Origin: Setoptus koraiensis
Taxonomy: Eukaryota > Arthropoda
NCBI GenBank assembly: GCA_048013815.1
Contig: CM106585.1
Coordinates: forward strand, 5,022,001 to 5,086,000
Length of the DNA: 64,000 nucleotides
Reading direction: 5' to 3'
The translations under genes were made by a program, and so were the position numbers. Within the stretch, counting starts at the first letter, position 1. Each line of letters starts with the position of its first letter. Below, piece by piece: positions 33,198-42,740 of the stretch. The notes under the pieces are model-generated. The model saw only the letters and a program-made list of their open reading frames with translations. It did no database searches and was not told the origin of the DNA.

Positions 33198-34892
33198 ATG
33201 GCGAGTTCCGAAATCGACTACATATTAAGGATAGGCGAAGAGTGGTCCTCAATCAAGAAAAATATAAAAGAAGGAAATCTGGCTATCGCCAAAGCTCAAG
33301 CAATCGATTTACTTGTCAGGTATCCTGATAAACAAATGATAAGCAGGATGGCCCAGGAAATTTTGGGCGCAACAGTTGAATTGCCAGTGACAGTGAAATT
33401 TCAGAGTGAAATAGACGAACAAGTTAAAACAAGTTTGAATGGACTGGCAACAGAGAAAATAAAGCTCGGACAGCACAAAAATTCTGACACGCTAAGCTCT
33501 ATTCTCGTCGATTGGGAGAGATCTCGCCAGGATATTGCACAGCGACTACGTCAACTCGATGCGAAGCAAATTTTGAATGGCTCTAATTGCATCATCTTGC
33601 TGAATATTGCTGAAAGGTTTCCGTCTGAGGAATTGTCAAAATCAACAAAGGAATTCATTGTGGAGAACTTCGACGATGTTGCCAAACGAGACGATTTTCT
33701 GACTTTGGAGTTTCGTCAATTGATTGAAATCATCAAATGTGACAATTTGAGATCAACTGCACCAACTGTATACGAGGCCGTCATGAGATGGTGCCGTCAA
33801 GCCGACCAAGATTTTGCAATCAATCGTCGGGGGCTACTTCCTGATTTGTTGGAACATGTTCGTTTTTCTCAAATGGAGCCGAATTATCTTGCCAACATTG
33901 CCAATGATCCGTTGATTGACGATGACAAACGATGTCGTGAGTATGTTAGACATGCTATGATTGAATTGCTCGTTAACAAACAAACTAGCACTACCGAACA
34001 ATCGGCTACAGTACAGTCCTCAGAGCGATGCCGGGATGTCACATTGTACCTGTTCACTTATTACCTATCCGCTAGCGTCCATAAATACAATGCCACCACA
34101 AATGATTGGGAGGAAGTAAGACAGCCGATAGCAGAAGAGATGGGACCCCATTCAATTATTGTGCCCGGACGTGATGCAGTTTATATCGTCGATAGAAAGT
34201 GTAATCTCGTCAGAATCTACCACCCTGAAACAAGCTACAATTATGCAGAACCACCACCTCCTGCATGTGACGACAAGTATGCATATGTTTGTAGTTTGGT
34301 CTTTCACCTAGGTTCGCTGTATTCCTACGGCTACCCTAAAACAAATTGCCAGAAGGACAGTACAATGCTTAAATATTCTTTCTCGGATGAAAGGTGGACT
34401 CATTGTAGAGCTATGTCAACTGCACCATTGAGCATGCAATTGATTAGCTTGGACAATCACATCTACTGCGTAGGAATAGTCTCAGATCTCGACAAAACGG
34501 GAAAATTTTATGCCACAATAACTGTCGAGCGCTATGATCCTTCCCTTGATCTATGGCAAACGCTGGAACATAGGCCATGGCAAAATTCGACGATTTCTAT
34601 GAAAGTTTCAGTATCACAAGGACACATCTACGTTATAGGCACATCTAAAGATGTGCCTATAACGTTTATAAATCAGTGGCAGCTTACGCATGCCACTAAA
34701 TTTATCGGAGAAAGGTACGATCCGTGTACGAACACTTGGACATCAATATCGTCTTTTTCATTCGAACATGTTAATGCTCGCATCGGCGCTCTGGCCCCTT
34801 TAAATGGTATGCTTCACGCAATTGTCGTTGCTAGCAAGCGAGGAACTGACTATTCGCAACTATTCACATACAATCCTGACTCTGACACGTAA
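33198..34892 (+). CDS. BACK-Kelch protein, copy B (no BTB domain)
   Basis: Open frame of about 564 residues from the ATG at 33198 shared with copy A; two earlier in-frame ATGs (33168, 33183) exist only here. Same architecture as copy A: N-terminal part without BTB, BACK domain, then Kelch-type repeats ending FTYNPDSDT at a conserved GTAAGT donor. Against copy A it lacks 11 residues near the start (after EWSS) and 19 residues after LPVTVK, and has about a dozen extra residues near GTSKDVP, which overlap a perfect 36-base palindrome (34,630-34,665). All three indels keep the frame, and many substitutions are conservative, so both copies probably stay under some constraint. Function unknown beyond the fold; loss of BTB argues against ordinary Cullin-3 adaptor action. 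Confidence 0.85.
   Translation: MASSEIDYILRIGEEWSSIKKNIKEGNLAIAKAQAIDLLVRYPDKQMISRMAQEILGATVELPVTVKFQSEIDEQVKTSLNGLATEKIKLGQHKNSDTLSSILVDWERSRQDIAQRLRQLDAKQILNGSNCIILLNIAERFPSEELSKSTKEFIVENFDDVAKRDDFLTLEFRQLIEIIKCDNLRSTAPTVYEAVMRWCRQADQDFAINRRGLLPDLLEHVRFSQMEPNYLANIANDPLIDDDKRCREYVRHAMIELLVNKQTSTTEQSATVQSSERCRDVTLYLFTYYLSASVHKYNATTNDWEEVRQPIAEEMGPHSIIVPGRDAVYIVDRKCNLVRIYHPETSYNYAEPPPPACDDKYAYVCSLVFHLGSLYSYGYPKTNCQKDSTMLKYSFSDERWTHCRAMSTAPLSMQLISLDNHIYCVGIVSDLDKTGKFYATITVERYDPSLDLWQTLEHRPWQNSTISMKVSVSQGHIYVIGTSKDVPITFINQWQLTHATKFIGERYDPCTNTWTSISSFSFEHVNARIGALAPLNGMLHAIVVASKRGTDYSQLFTYNPDSDT
34630..34665. repeat. 36-base perfect palindrome inside Kelch copy B
   Basis: ACGTTATAGGCACATCT, loop AA, exact reverse complement. 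Copy A has only the first arm, so the second arm is a new local inverted duplication that kept the reading frame. Confidence 0.92.
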
Positions 34893-35168
34893 GTATATTC
34901 GGCTCGTCAAAATTGATCGTCGATTTCTATCTGCAGACCTTGATCCACACATCGATTGGTTTGGGTCGATATCTCGACTTACAAAATCTCGGCAGTACAC
35001 AATCTAGACGCTTGAGATCTCGAAAGTACGCTATCCCGACGGTGCGAAATCTCGGCAAAGCTGTGTTCAAACAATGCATCCGCCTGTATATGTTGTATCA
35101 GATAACTGACTGACGAAGCAACCGGACCAACCGGAAAACCAACAAGTAACTAACCAACCCAACAAACC

Positions 35169-35426
35169 ATGCCTCAGAAACGGAAATCAACAACCCTACT
35201 CACCCGAGATCTGTTCGAATTTCTCCCAAATTTCCCTGACATATCGCCATTAATCACAGATCAGAATACAACCTTGTCTAGATCTAGCACGTCGAGGTTG
35301 TGTACTGTAGAGCAGTCGACTGTTTCCCGGATCAATAGTGAATTTAATCTCAATCTGCTTCTCTCCTCACCCATAACAGCTGGACAAAATCCCTCATACC
35401 GCTTCCTCATACAAAAGGACTCATAG
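35169..35426 (+). other. Unrecognised 85-codon ORF in arm B
   Basis: Begins MPQKRKSTTLLTRDLFEFLP. The same region of arm A (about 27,450-27,190, minus) is interrupted early, so it is not conserved as a protein between copies. It could be 3' UTR of the Kelch gene or a decayed exon. No known domain. Confidence 0.25.
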
Positions 35427-35800
35427 ATATGATAGCTTTCTGATGCTCCTTACAAAACGTTGAAATCGGTTATACGGAATGAATAATCTGATAATCTCAA
35501 AGTTAGAAGAAAGTTAAGCATGCTCAATGTGCTGTGGTGATGCTCTCATCAGGCCGAAATCGCCAATTCAGTTCACTCATTAGAGCTAATAAATATATTC
35601 TTCGTTTATATTCTGTGGGATATCAGTAGACTAGTTGTTTTGTCTCTAGGTATCCCTTACCAGAGGAATTTGTCACATAAATTTCTAAAAGGTAACAATA
35701 ACCATGATCCTGTGACTAGCATTACCGCACCGTGATACTAGATAAGGTTTGAATCATAGAGCTTGTGCATGATGTTTATATCTTTGACGAACTCATCAGA

Positions 35801-35930
35801 CTGTCCAATGTGAAGCCGACAGCGATGCTGGCGAAAGACTTTTTAGCTGCTGTTACAGCACGATAAATCTCATCACTGGGATATGAGTGAATTTCATCGC
35901 AGACAGTTCTTCCCGTTCGTGGACAGTCTT
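35801..35930 (-). pseudogene. Duplicated spaetzle-like exon fragment
   Basis: About 130 bases matching 43,416-43,548. The minus strand reads DCPRTGRTVCDEIHSYPSDE and on to SIAVGFTLDS, differing from the gene at 43.4 kb at about three residues (M to T, Q to E, T to A). Only this part is present; it is cut on one side by R1 and on the other by arm B, so it is a stranded fragment. Confidence 0.8.
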
Positions 35931-36057
35931 GATTTTGATCGGAGAGTGTGTGAGTGTGTCAAGTAGTGCTGAGGGCAACTATGGGCGGTGGGGCATGCCC
36001 GTGTGCGGCACAGGGGCAGTGGGCAGCATAGGGGCAGCAAAGGGGCTATTTAAAAAA
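35929..36057 (+). repeat. R1 direct repeat, right copy
   Basis: Same as 32,848-32,998 but without the extra 11-mers; ends in an A-rich run up to about 36,073. Confidence 0.85.
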
Positions 36058-36107
36058 AAATAAAAAAAAAAAATGTAAATAGCCCCTTTGCTGCCCCTAT
36101 GCTGCCC
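36021..36107. repeat. Perfect 32-bp hairpin with A-rich loop
   Basis: 36,021-36,052 (GGGCAGCATAGGGGCAGCAA and on) is the exact reverse complement of 36,076-36,107, with a 23-base A-rich loop. It lies just left of the LTR element. Confidence 0.92.
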
Positions 36108-36151
36108 GCTGCCCGCCCGCTGCCCATCTCGCCCAAAAGCTGCCCGCAAAA

Positions 36152-36326
36152 TGTTGAAATAATGTTCAGCACATTCGACTCACTCAAATTATCTGATCTG
36201 TGCACGACAACTGTGCCGTGCACATCTGATCATGTTCACGCGCATCTTACTGTGCAAGACTATAAATATAACCAACATTCAATAATAAACTAGCTTTTGC
36301 TAAACATTCAAATACAAGTTTCAATA
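36152..36326 (+). repeat. Left LTR of the copia-type element
   Basis: Begins TGTTGAAATAATG and is identical by eye to 42,741-42,915. It contains an inverted GTGCACG/CGTGCAC stem, a TATAAATA box (about 36,260) and an AATAAA-like signal near its end. The exact right boundary is uncertain by a few bases because the other copy ends at the gap. Confidence 0.92.
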
Positions 36327-36403
36327 GGTTAACAGCCAAAAATATAAAACCTTGTATTTAAAAGTAAAAGTTACAACAAGAAAACAAATCATCAACAAAC
36401 ACA

Positions 36404-39400
36404 ATGTTTCATGAAGATGGTATGCCGGTCGTTGTTGCTGGGAATGGTCCCACGCATCAGAGTCACTCATATAAAGGACACAGCATGCAAGTAATACGAC
36501 TAAATGGTAAAAACTATTCCACATGGAAATTTGTTATTAAGAAGATGGTTACTCAACGAAAATTAGCTGGTGTAGTCTTCGAACAACCAGATACATCTTT
36601 ATCAGAAGAAGAAATCTCAAATAAAGATTACCAAGCTTGGGAGCTTATAACCTCATCGTTGGAGCAACATGTCCTAGAGAAAGTGGTAGTATGTGAAACG
36701 GCCAGAGACATTTGGGACAGATTGAAGAGAGTCTACGAGTTGGAGGGTGACGCCAACTTGAACTCGAATTTCGTAGCATTTTGCACCATGAGCATGACCC
36801 AGTCAGAAGAGATGTCTTCTTACATTGGGAAATTGGACATGCTCGTCGACAAGATCAAAAATCAGGGTGAAACATTAAGTGAAAAATTAATCCAAGCCAA
36901 ATTAGTAAGCAGCCTTACACCAGAATACGACGTTTTCCGTCAGGTATGGGACGCTACTCCAATCAAGACATACAAAATACTAGTTGATCGACTCAGCCAA
37001 GAAGAATCTAATCTAAAAGCGCGTCGACAATCAGATTTGCATGCAACAACATCAGCCTTATACACAAAGAACAATAACAATGATAGAAAGCCAAAGAAAT
37101 TCGGAGATAAAAGCAGTAGAGGCGAAATCTCGAAGAAAGAGAGTAAATGCCATTATTGTGGCAAAACTGGCCATTGGACATCGGATTGCTTCAAAAAGAA
37201 AGCAGACGAATCAAAAAGCAAAGAATCATCAACGTTCAAGCGTCCACCAAAGTATAGAGACGACTCAGACAGTAAGAATATTGCATTCATGGCTAGAACA
37301 ACAAACATCAATTCCAATGAAGGAATGAAATGGTACATCGATAGTGGCGCATCTAGCCACATGTGTAATGACAAGAACTCGTTCGAGTCTCTTGAATTTT
37401 TCGACATTCCGATACGGATTTTAGTAGGTAATGATGACTACATAGAAGCACATGGGAGAGGAACCATACCTTTCCATGCCTCCAATGAAGAAAACCTCAA
37501 ATGCTCACTACGACAAGTTCTGTTCGTACCAAAGATCACCGAAAACCTTATATCCGTTGGTGCTGCGGCTGATAACGGGGTTATAACCCTCTTTTACCCA
37601 CACAAATGCGTCTTGTTCTGCAATGATCAGGACAAGACAATCATAGCATACGGCTCGAGAATCAAATCTAGCGGTCTGTATCTGCTGGACCAACAAGCAC
37701 CTTGCAGAGCCTTGTACAGCAAGGTCAAACGAACATTGTCCCAATGGCATCCGGCCCTTGGACATGTCAACCATGATAGGATAAAAAGATTAGCAGGATC
37801 AAACCTTGTTGATGGTTTTGAATTAGTTGAGGAGAGAAAGCCAGCAGTATGTTCTGCATGCCCAGCAGGCAAGGCACCACGCGTCTCTCACCCCAGCTCT
37901 TCCAGAGAGAAGGCCAAAAGGGTTGGAGAGATAGTTCACCTAGACTTGATAGGTAAATTGCCTGATAGCCTAGGAGGCAGCAAATATCTTCTCGTGCTTG
38001 TCGATGAGGCCAGCAATTACATCACAGTTTATCCCCTAAAATCAAAGGATTTAGTTTATGAGAATCTGCAGGATTACTTTGCCATGGTCGAAAGTCAAAC
38101 CGGCAACAGAGTGAAAACGTTATGGTCCGACTGTGGATCGGAATTCATTAACCAACACGTTAAAACCCTGCTAGCAATTGAACACGCGACGATAATAACA
38201 AGTTCACCCAGGACGCCACAACAAAATGGCAAAGCGGAGCGAACTAACAGATCGATCATAGAATCCGCAAGAACAATGCGACTAGACTCCGGATTAGCTG
38301 AGCCATTATGGGCAGAAGCGTGCTGCACTGCGGCATACATCCTAAATCGCGTATCACTTGCACATGCGAAAGAGGTCACCCCATTCGAAATGTGGTTTTC
38401 AAGAAAACCTAGCCTATCTCACTTGAGAACTTTTGGCGAACCGATACAAATCCTCGATAAGGCAAGAACCGGTTCAAAATGGTCAACAAAAACCAAAAAC
38501 GCTTATTTGGTCGGATACACACAAAGATCCAACACATATCGTTGCTACGTACCAGAGGATAAAATGGTACAAATAACGAGCGACGCTATCTTTCGTCCAC
38601 ATCACCATTCACTCAACAACAATACAGATGATGATTATAACAATGCAGAGACTAGCGTTTCATTGCAAAGTCCACCAACGGATGAACATGGTACAGACAG
38701 AGGTCATCTAAACAATAACACCTCTGCACCTGAAACAATAATTGAGACTCTACAAAATGACACGAGCATTCCAACAGATAGTATTCCTGGTGCCGAGTTT
38801 GATGATAGCACAATAACAAACGCAAACAATGTCACCGTGCGCGAGGTCATGACCTATCGCGAGAATACAGATAATCCATCTGATAATTTCCAATCGACGC
38901 CTAAACAGATATTCACTATAGGCAAAACTGGCATATTAAACAAACCAACGACTCTCGCTGGGTACGTTGGATTGATAGCTAGAGCCGAGCCGCTAACGTA
39001 CAAACAAGCAATGAAAAATGACGATGCGAGCCTGTGGAAAGATGCTATTAAAGATGAGATATCATCTATGGCCAAAAACAAAGTCTGGTCATTTGCAAAC
39101 TTACCAAAGGGAGCGAAAGCAATCACCGCTAAATGGGTATTCCGGATTAAGTCCCTACCCACAGGCGAAGTAGACAAGTACAAGGCTCGCCTCGTCGCCA
39201 GGGGCTTTAACCAAAGACCTGGCCAAGATTATGTAGAAACATTTGCACCAGTAGTGAGACACGAGTCTATAAGACTCTTGTTTGCATTAGCAGCTAAGTA
39301 TCGAATGGAAATAATGCAATTCGATATAACTACTGCATTCCTCAACGGTACGCTTAAGGAGGAACTCTACATGGTTCCACCCGAAGGGCTAGAAAACAAA

Positions 39401-42400
39401 GACAACCAAGTTCTACGTCTACACAAAGCAATATACGGGCTTAAACAAAGTTCACGTTGCTGGTGTGAAAGTTTTACAAATATATTGAAAAATTGCGGCT
39501 TAACACCACTAGTATCTGACTCATGCATCTTCAAAGGCGAAGTAATTGGCGAAATGGTCTATCTAGGGATATACGTGGATGATGGCCTGGCCATATCAAA
39601 GTCGAGAAAGGCATTGGCACATCTGTTATCATCCTTAAACAAACACTTGAATCTCAAGGAAGTACAAACAAACATGTTTGTTGGTTTTGAGTTCAAAAGA
39701 GATGATAAGACAGGAAACATCCTTCTACATCAAAATGCCTATATCAACAAAATGTTAATCGCCTACAACATGAGTGAGTGTGCAACTGTAAAATCACCGA
39801 TGGCTGATGTGAAGAGTCTGATAAACAACAAAGATGCCTCGGTAAGCGTTCCATATCGAGAGCTGGTTGGCAGCCTGCTGTACGCAGCTTGCGCGACACG
39901 CCCTGATATAGCATTCAGCGTGAACACGCTCGCCAAGTTTAATGCAGCACCACAGGACATACACTGGGCTGCAGCTAAACGCGTGCTCCGATATCTGAAG
40001 GGCACAATAAACAGTGGGATTATCATGTTCGCTGAAAATGAAATGAAGGTCAACTGCTATACAGACGCAGACTGGGCAGGCGATGAAGAGACAAGCAAAT
40101 CCACAAGTGGAATTGCAGTATATATAGGCAAATCCCTTATTTGCTTTTCGAGCAAGAAACAGCAAACAGTAGCACTGAGCACAGCTCAGGCCGAATATCA
40201 TGCAGCAAGCTATGGAGTCATGGACCTCATATGGCTAAACACATTTCTCCACGAGCTTCAAATAGAACAATCAAAATGTGCCTTATTCATTGACAACCAA
40301 TCCACAATCGCTATGATTAAAAATCCAGTTCACCACACAAAAACACGACACATCGATATCAAACTACATCACGTGAGAGATCACTTTAAAGACGATCTCT
40401 TTGACATTAACTACGTAGACACTAATAACCAAAAGGCTGACATTCTAACCAAATGCCTAGCACCAAAAGTACACCAGGCAAATGTTAAAACAATGGGATT
40501 ATCCAACGGATTAATGACTTGCTTCGCACTAATGACAATCCTATCAACTGTCATGTGCGGGTTCCATGTCGAAGATTTGGTAGTATGGCGTCCGACTGAC
40601 ATAAAACATATAAGCGGACAGTCAGAAATAGACTTTATCCTAGGATTCCAAAACCCATGCAGTGCCATATTTGGAAATTTAACAACGTCACAAGTTTTAA
40701 ACATTAAACTGAAAACTGTTTGCGACAAGCGCTACGCATCAGAAATAGAAGTCAGCCTCGAAGAACTCACAACTCAACTGCAAAGAGTAAAAAGGGAACT
40801 CATCACAGCAGCAGTTCTTACAGTGACTGGCGTTACCGCAATGGTCATGTCAGCAGCAGCTGCAGTAAACAGTAACAACGCGAATAAGAAAGCTAATGTT
40901 CTGAGGGAGATTACAGATGACCTTAACTCACGGATCAGCTCAAATCAGGAGAAAATCATCATAGCGAATCAAAGAATCAATAAGAAGATAGCTGATATAG
41001 ACGACAGTATAGACATTCTGACCGAGGCATTGAAGTCTCAACCCGAAATCAATGATGTTTTGATCAAAACAATCTTCGATATATTAGAATCAAAGCGAAA
41101 AATCAAGCAACTCAAAGAAAGCCTCAAAGTTGGTTCACAAGCCCCACCGATGATAATTGATATGTTCAATTTGAAAGAGTATGCGTCTGTTACCACTTTG
41201 AGACACTCAACAGTGAAAGAACTAAAATACAACGATGGAGAGCTACAGCTTAAACTCAAAATATTGATGGCCAGCCCAGACATAGAAGTTTATAAAGCTG
41301 ACCCATTCAGTTACGAAGAAATGGACGGTAGAAGAACATGCGTATACAAATACACCGGACCAGCATACACAATGCATAACACAACAAACGACTGCATCCG
41401 ACAAGTATCAGCTGCAGAAGTAGATGTCGACACACTGTTTGGGGAAGGATGCACACAAAGAGAACCCATACATGACAAGCTTTACTATCACAAGACGCTT
41501 TGTCAAGGAGTGAACAAATATAACGTCGCTGCACCAATTGTCCAATACAAGCATGACAGTAAAGTATTGAAAATCAACTGCCAGGGCCATAAAATAATGT
41601 TGGGAGACACAGAACAAGACTGTCCTCCTTATGTATTTTCCGTGGAAGAAAACATTAGCTACAAAATCGACGGGACCACATTCTACAACGAAAATCTGAA
41701 TTTCTCACGTAATGCCATAGAGTACGAGATTCCATCAAAAATTAACTTACACCATAGGACATCAAGAAAGAAATTCGAATCCATGAGCGCTTCTGATATC
41801 ACCGATTTAAAGGCTGAGAAAAGTCAAGGCAAATACAAACATTTGAGCGACGAGTATGACAATATTGGCGATTCAATTAATATCATCAGTGCTCTAATAG
41901 GATACTTACACTTATCCGTTTTAACCACTGGTGCCTACATAGCGTATGGAGTCGGCATTGTATTCGCATGCCTTTACCTGAAAGCTCGACGCAACAGAAA
42001 ACGACAGAAAGTACCGGTAGCAGTAGCTGTCGCACTTCTGTCAATGGGAATGGTGACCGCAGACAGTTTTGATCACACATATTTCACACACACTTCAACA
42101 ATCCAAGAGGCCAACACCATGATTCAGGATTTACAACGTACTATGATCACAAGCAAATGCAATCCATGGAGCATGAACGAAAGCCACCAATTATGGAAGT
42201 CACGAGAAGGCAACTACCCTGTTAGCGTGTCCTGCTCATTAGCAAACACAAAGATTGACTGCCCATGCGAGCCACGCGACACATATGTGCCCATCGTCAG
42301 TGCGAATGAATTAAGAACAATTAAAGGATTCACAACTTTCGATTGCGAGCGTGCATTCCCATCCGGACAGGCCTACCATTACAGAACCGTAAAGGAGAGA

Positions 42401-42718
42401 GAGAAATACAAAATCCTTGAAAAATACCTCTGTGATACGGCCCCTGCGGAATATTGGAAGGAGGAAAGCATTAACGATTATGGCCAACTAGTGGCCTCTG
42501 CATGCCAATTAGCAAGGATGGCGTTAAATTGCCATTGCCCTTGCATACATGACTTCAGACCCCTCTATCGAGACCGTCTAAGTCTAGAGGCAACAAATCA
42601 AATCGTGACCGATATGGAAAGCAGATCGACAAAATGTCAAACTGCAAAAAGCAAGATTGCTCATGAAACAGAAATTCAAAAGAAATCAGTACGTTCGAGA
42701 CTAGAGTTGAGCGAGTAG
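36404..42718 (+). CDS. Copia-type polyprotein with envelope-like C-terminal module (fossil or young LTR element)
   Basis: A single 2104-residue ORF. Approximate parts: gag 1-245 with a CCHC knuckle at 249-262 (CHYCGKTGHWTSDC); aspartic protease with DSGA at about 312; integrase from about 445 (HHCC zinc finger, then DDE core to about 620); reverse transcriptase about 880-1120 with YVDD at about 1056; RNase H about 1215-1345 (TDADW). After about residue 1364 comes the envelope-like part: a signal-peptide-like start, a basic site followed by a hydrophobic stretch, a long probably helical segment, a Cys-containing region, then hydrophobic segments at about 1834 and 1875 and a Cys-rich end. Related plant elements (sireviruses) carry env-like genes, but normally as a separate ORF. 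The source of this module is not recognised. Confidence 0.93.
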   Translation: MFHEDGMPVVVAGNGPTHQSHSYKGHSMQVIRLNGKNYSTWKFVIKKMVTQRKLAGVVFEQPDTSLSEEEISNKDYQAWELITSSLEQHVLEKVVVCETARDIWDRLKRVYELEGDANLNSNFVAFCTMSMTQSEEMSSYIGKLDMLVDKIKNQGETLSEKLIQAKLVSSLTPEYDVFRQVWDATPIKTYKILVDRLSQEESNLKARRQSDLHATTSALYTKNNNNDRKPKKFGDKSSRGEISKKESKCHYCGKTGHWTSDCFKKKADESKSKESSTFKRPPKYRDDSDSKNIAFMARTTNINSNEGMKWYIDSGASSHMCNDKNSFESLEFFDIPIRILVGNDDYIEAHGRGTIPFHASNEENLKCSLRQVLFVPKITENLISVGAAADNGVITLFYPHKCVLFCNDQDKTIIAYGSRIKSSGLYLLDQQAPCRALYSKVKRTLSQWHPALGHVNHDRIKRLAGSNLVDGFELVEERKPAVCSACPAGKAPRVSHPSSSREKAKRVGEIVHLDLIGKLPDSLGGSKYLLVLVDEASNYITVYPLKSKDLVYENLQDYFAMVESQTGNRVKTLWSDCGSEFINQHVKTLLAIEHATIITSSPRTPQQNGKAERTNRSIIESARTMRLDSGLAEPLWAEACCTAAYILNRVSLAHAKEVTPFEMWFSRKPSLSHLRTFGEPIQILDKARTGSKWSTKTKNAYLVGYTQRSNTYRCYVPEDKMVQITSDAIFRPHHHSLNNNTDDDYNNAETSVSLQSPPTDEHGTDRGHLNNNTSAPETIIETLQNDTSIPTDSIPGAEFDDSTITNANNVTVREVMTYRENTDNPSDNFQSTPKQIFTIGKTGILNKPTTLAGYVGLIARAEPLTYKQAMKNDDASLWKDAIKDEISSMAKNKVWSFANLPKGAKAITAKWVFRIKSLPTGEVDKYKARLVARGFNQRPGQDYVETFAPVVRHESIRLLFALAAKYRMEIMQFDITTAFLNGTLKEELYMVPPEGLENKDNQVLRLHKAIYGLKQSSRCWCESFTNILKNCGLTPLVSDSCIFKGEVIGEMVYLGIYVDDGLAISKSRKALAHLLSSLNKHLNLKEVQTNMFVGFEFKRDDKTGNILLHQNAYINKMLIAYNMSECATVKSPMADVKSLINNKDASVSVPYRELVGSLLYAACATRPDIAFSVNTLAKFNAAPQDIHWAAAKRVLRYLKGTINSGIIMFAENEMKVNCYTDADWAGDEETSKSTSGIAVYIGKSLICFSSKKQQTVALSTAQAEYHAASYGVMDLIWLNTFLHELQIEQSKCALFIDNQSTIAMIKNPVHHTKTRHIDIKLHHVRDHFKDDLFDINYVDTNNQKADILTKCLAPKVHQANVKTMGLSNGLMTCFALMTILSTVMCGFHVEDLVVWRPTDIKHISGQSEIDFILGFQNPCSAIFGNLTTSQVLNIKLKTVCDKRYASEIEVSLEELTTQLQRVKRELITAAVLTVTGVTAMVMSAAAAVNSNNANKKANVLREITDDLNSRISSNQEKIIIANQRINKKIADIDDSIDILTEALKSQPEINDVLIKTIFDILESKRKIKQLKESLKVGSQAPPMIIDMFNLKEYASVTTLRHSTVKELKYNDGELQLKLKILMASPDIEVYKADPFSYEEMDGRRTCVYKYTGPAYTMHNTTNDCIRQVSAAEVDVDTLFGEGCTQREPIHDKLYYHKTLCQGVNKYNVAAPIVQYKHDSKVLKINCQGHKIMLGDTEQDCPPYVFSVEENISYKIDGTTFYNENLNFSRNAIEYEIPSKINLHHRTSRKKFESMSASDITDLKAEKSQGKYKHLSDEYDNIGDSINIISALIGYLHLSVLTTGAYIAYGVGIVFACLYLKARRNRKRQKVPVAVAVALLSMGMVTADSFDHTYFTHTSTIQEANTMIQDLQRTMITSKCNPWSMNESHQLWKSREGNYPVSVSCSLANTKIDCPCEPRDTYVPIVSANELRTIKGFTTFDCERAFPSGQAYHYRTVKEREKYKILEKYLCDTAPAEYWKEESINDYGQLVASACQLARMALNCHCPCIHDFRPLYRDRLSLEATNQIVTDMESRSTKCQTAKSKIAHETEIQKKSVRSRLELSE

Positions 42719-42740
42719 AATGCACCGAAAATGGGGGGAG

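Larger units (their letters stand above)
32996..35800. repeat. Inverted repeat arm B (about 2.8 kb)
   Basis: Reverse complement of arm A (26,812-29,718). It differs by point changes and by three indels inside the Kelch gene, all multiples of three. The outer end joins the spaetzle-like exon fragment with a three-base AGA overlap. Confidence 0.93.
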
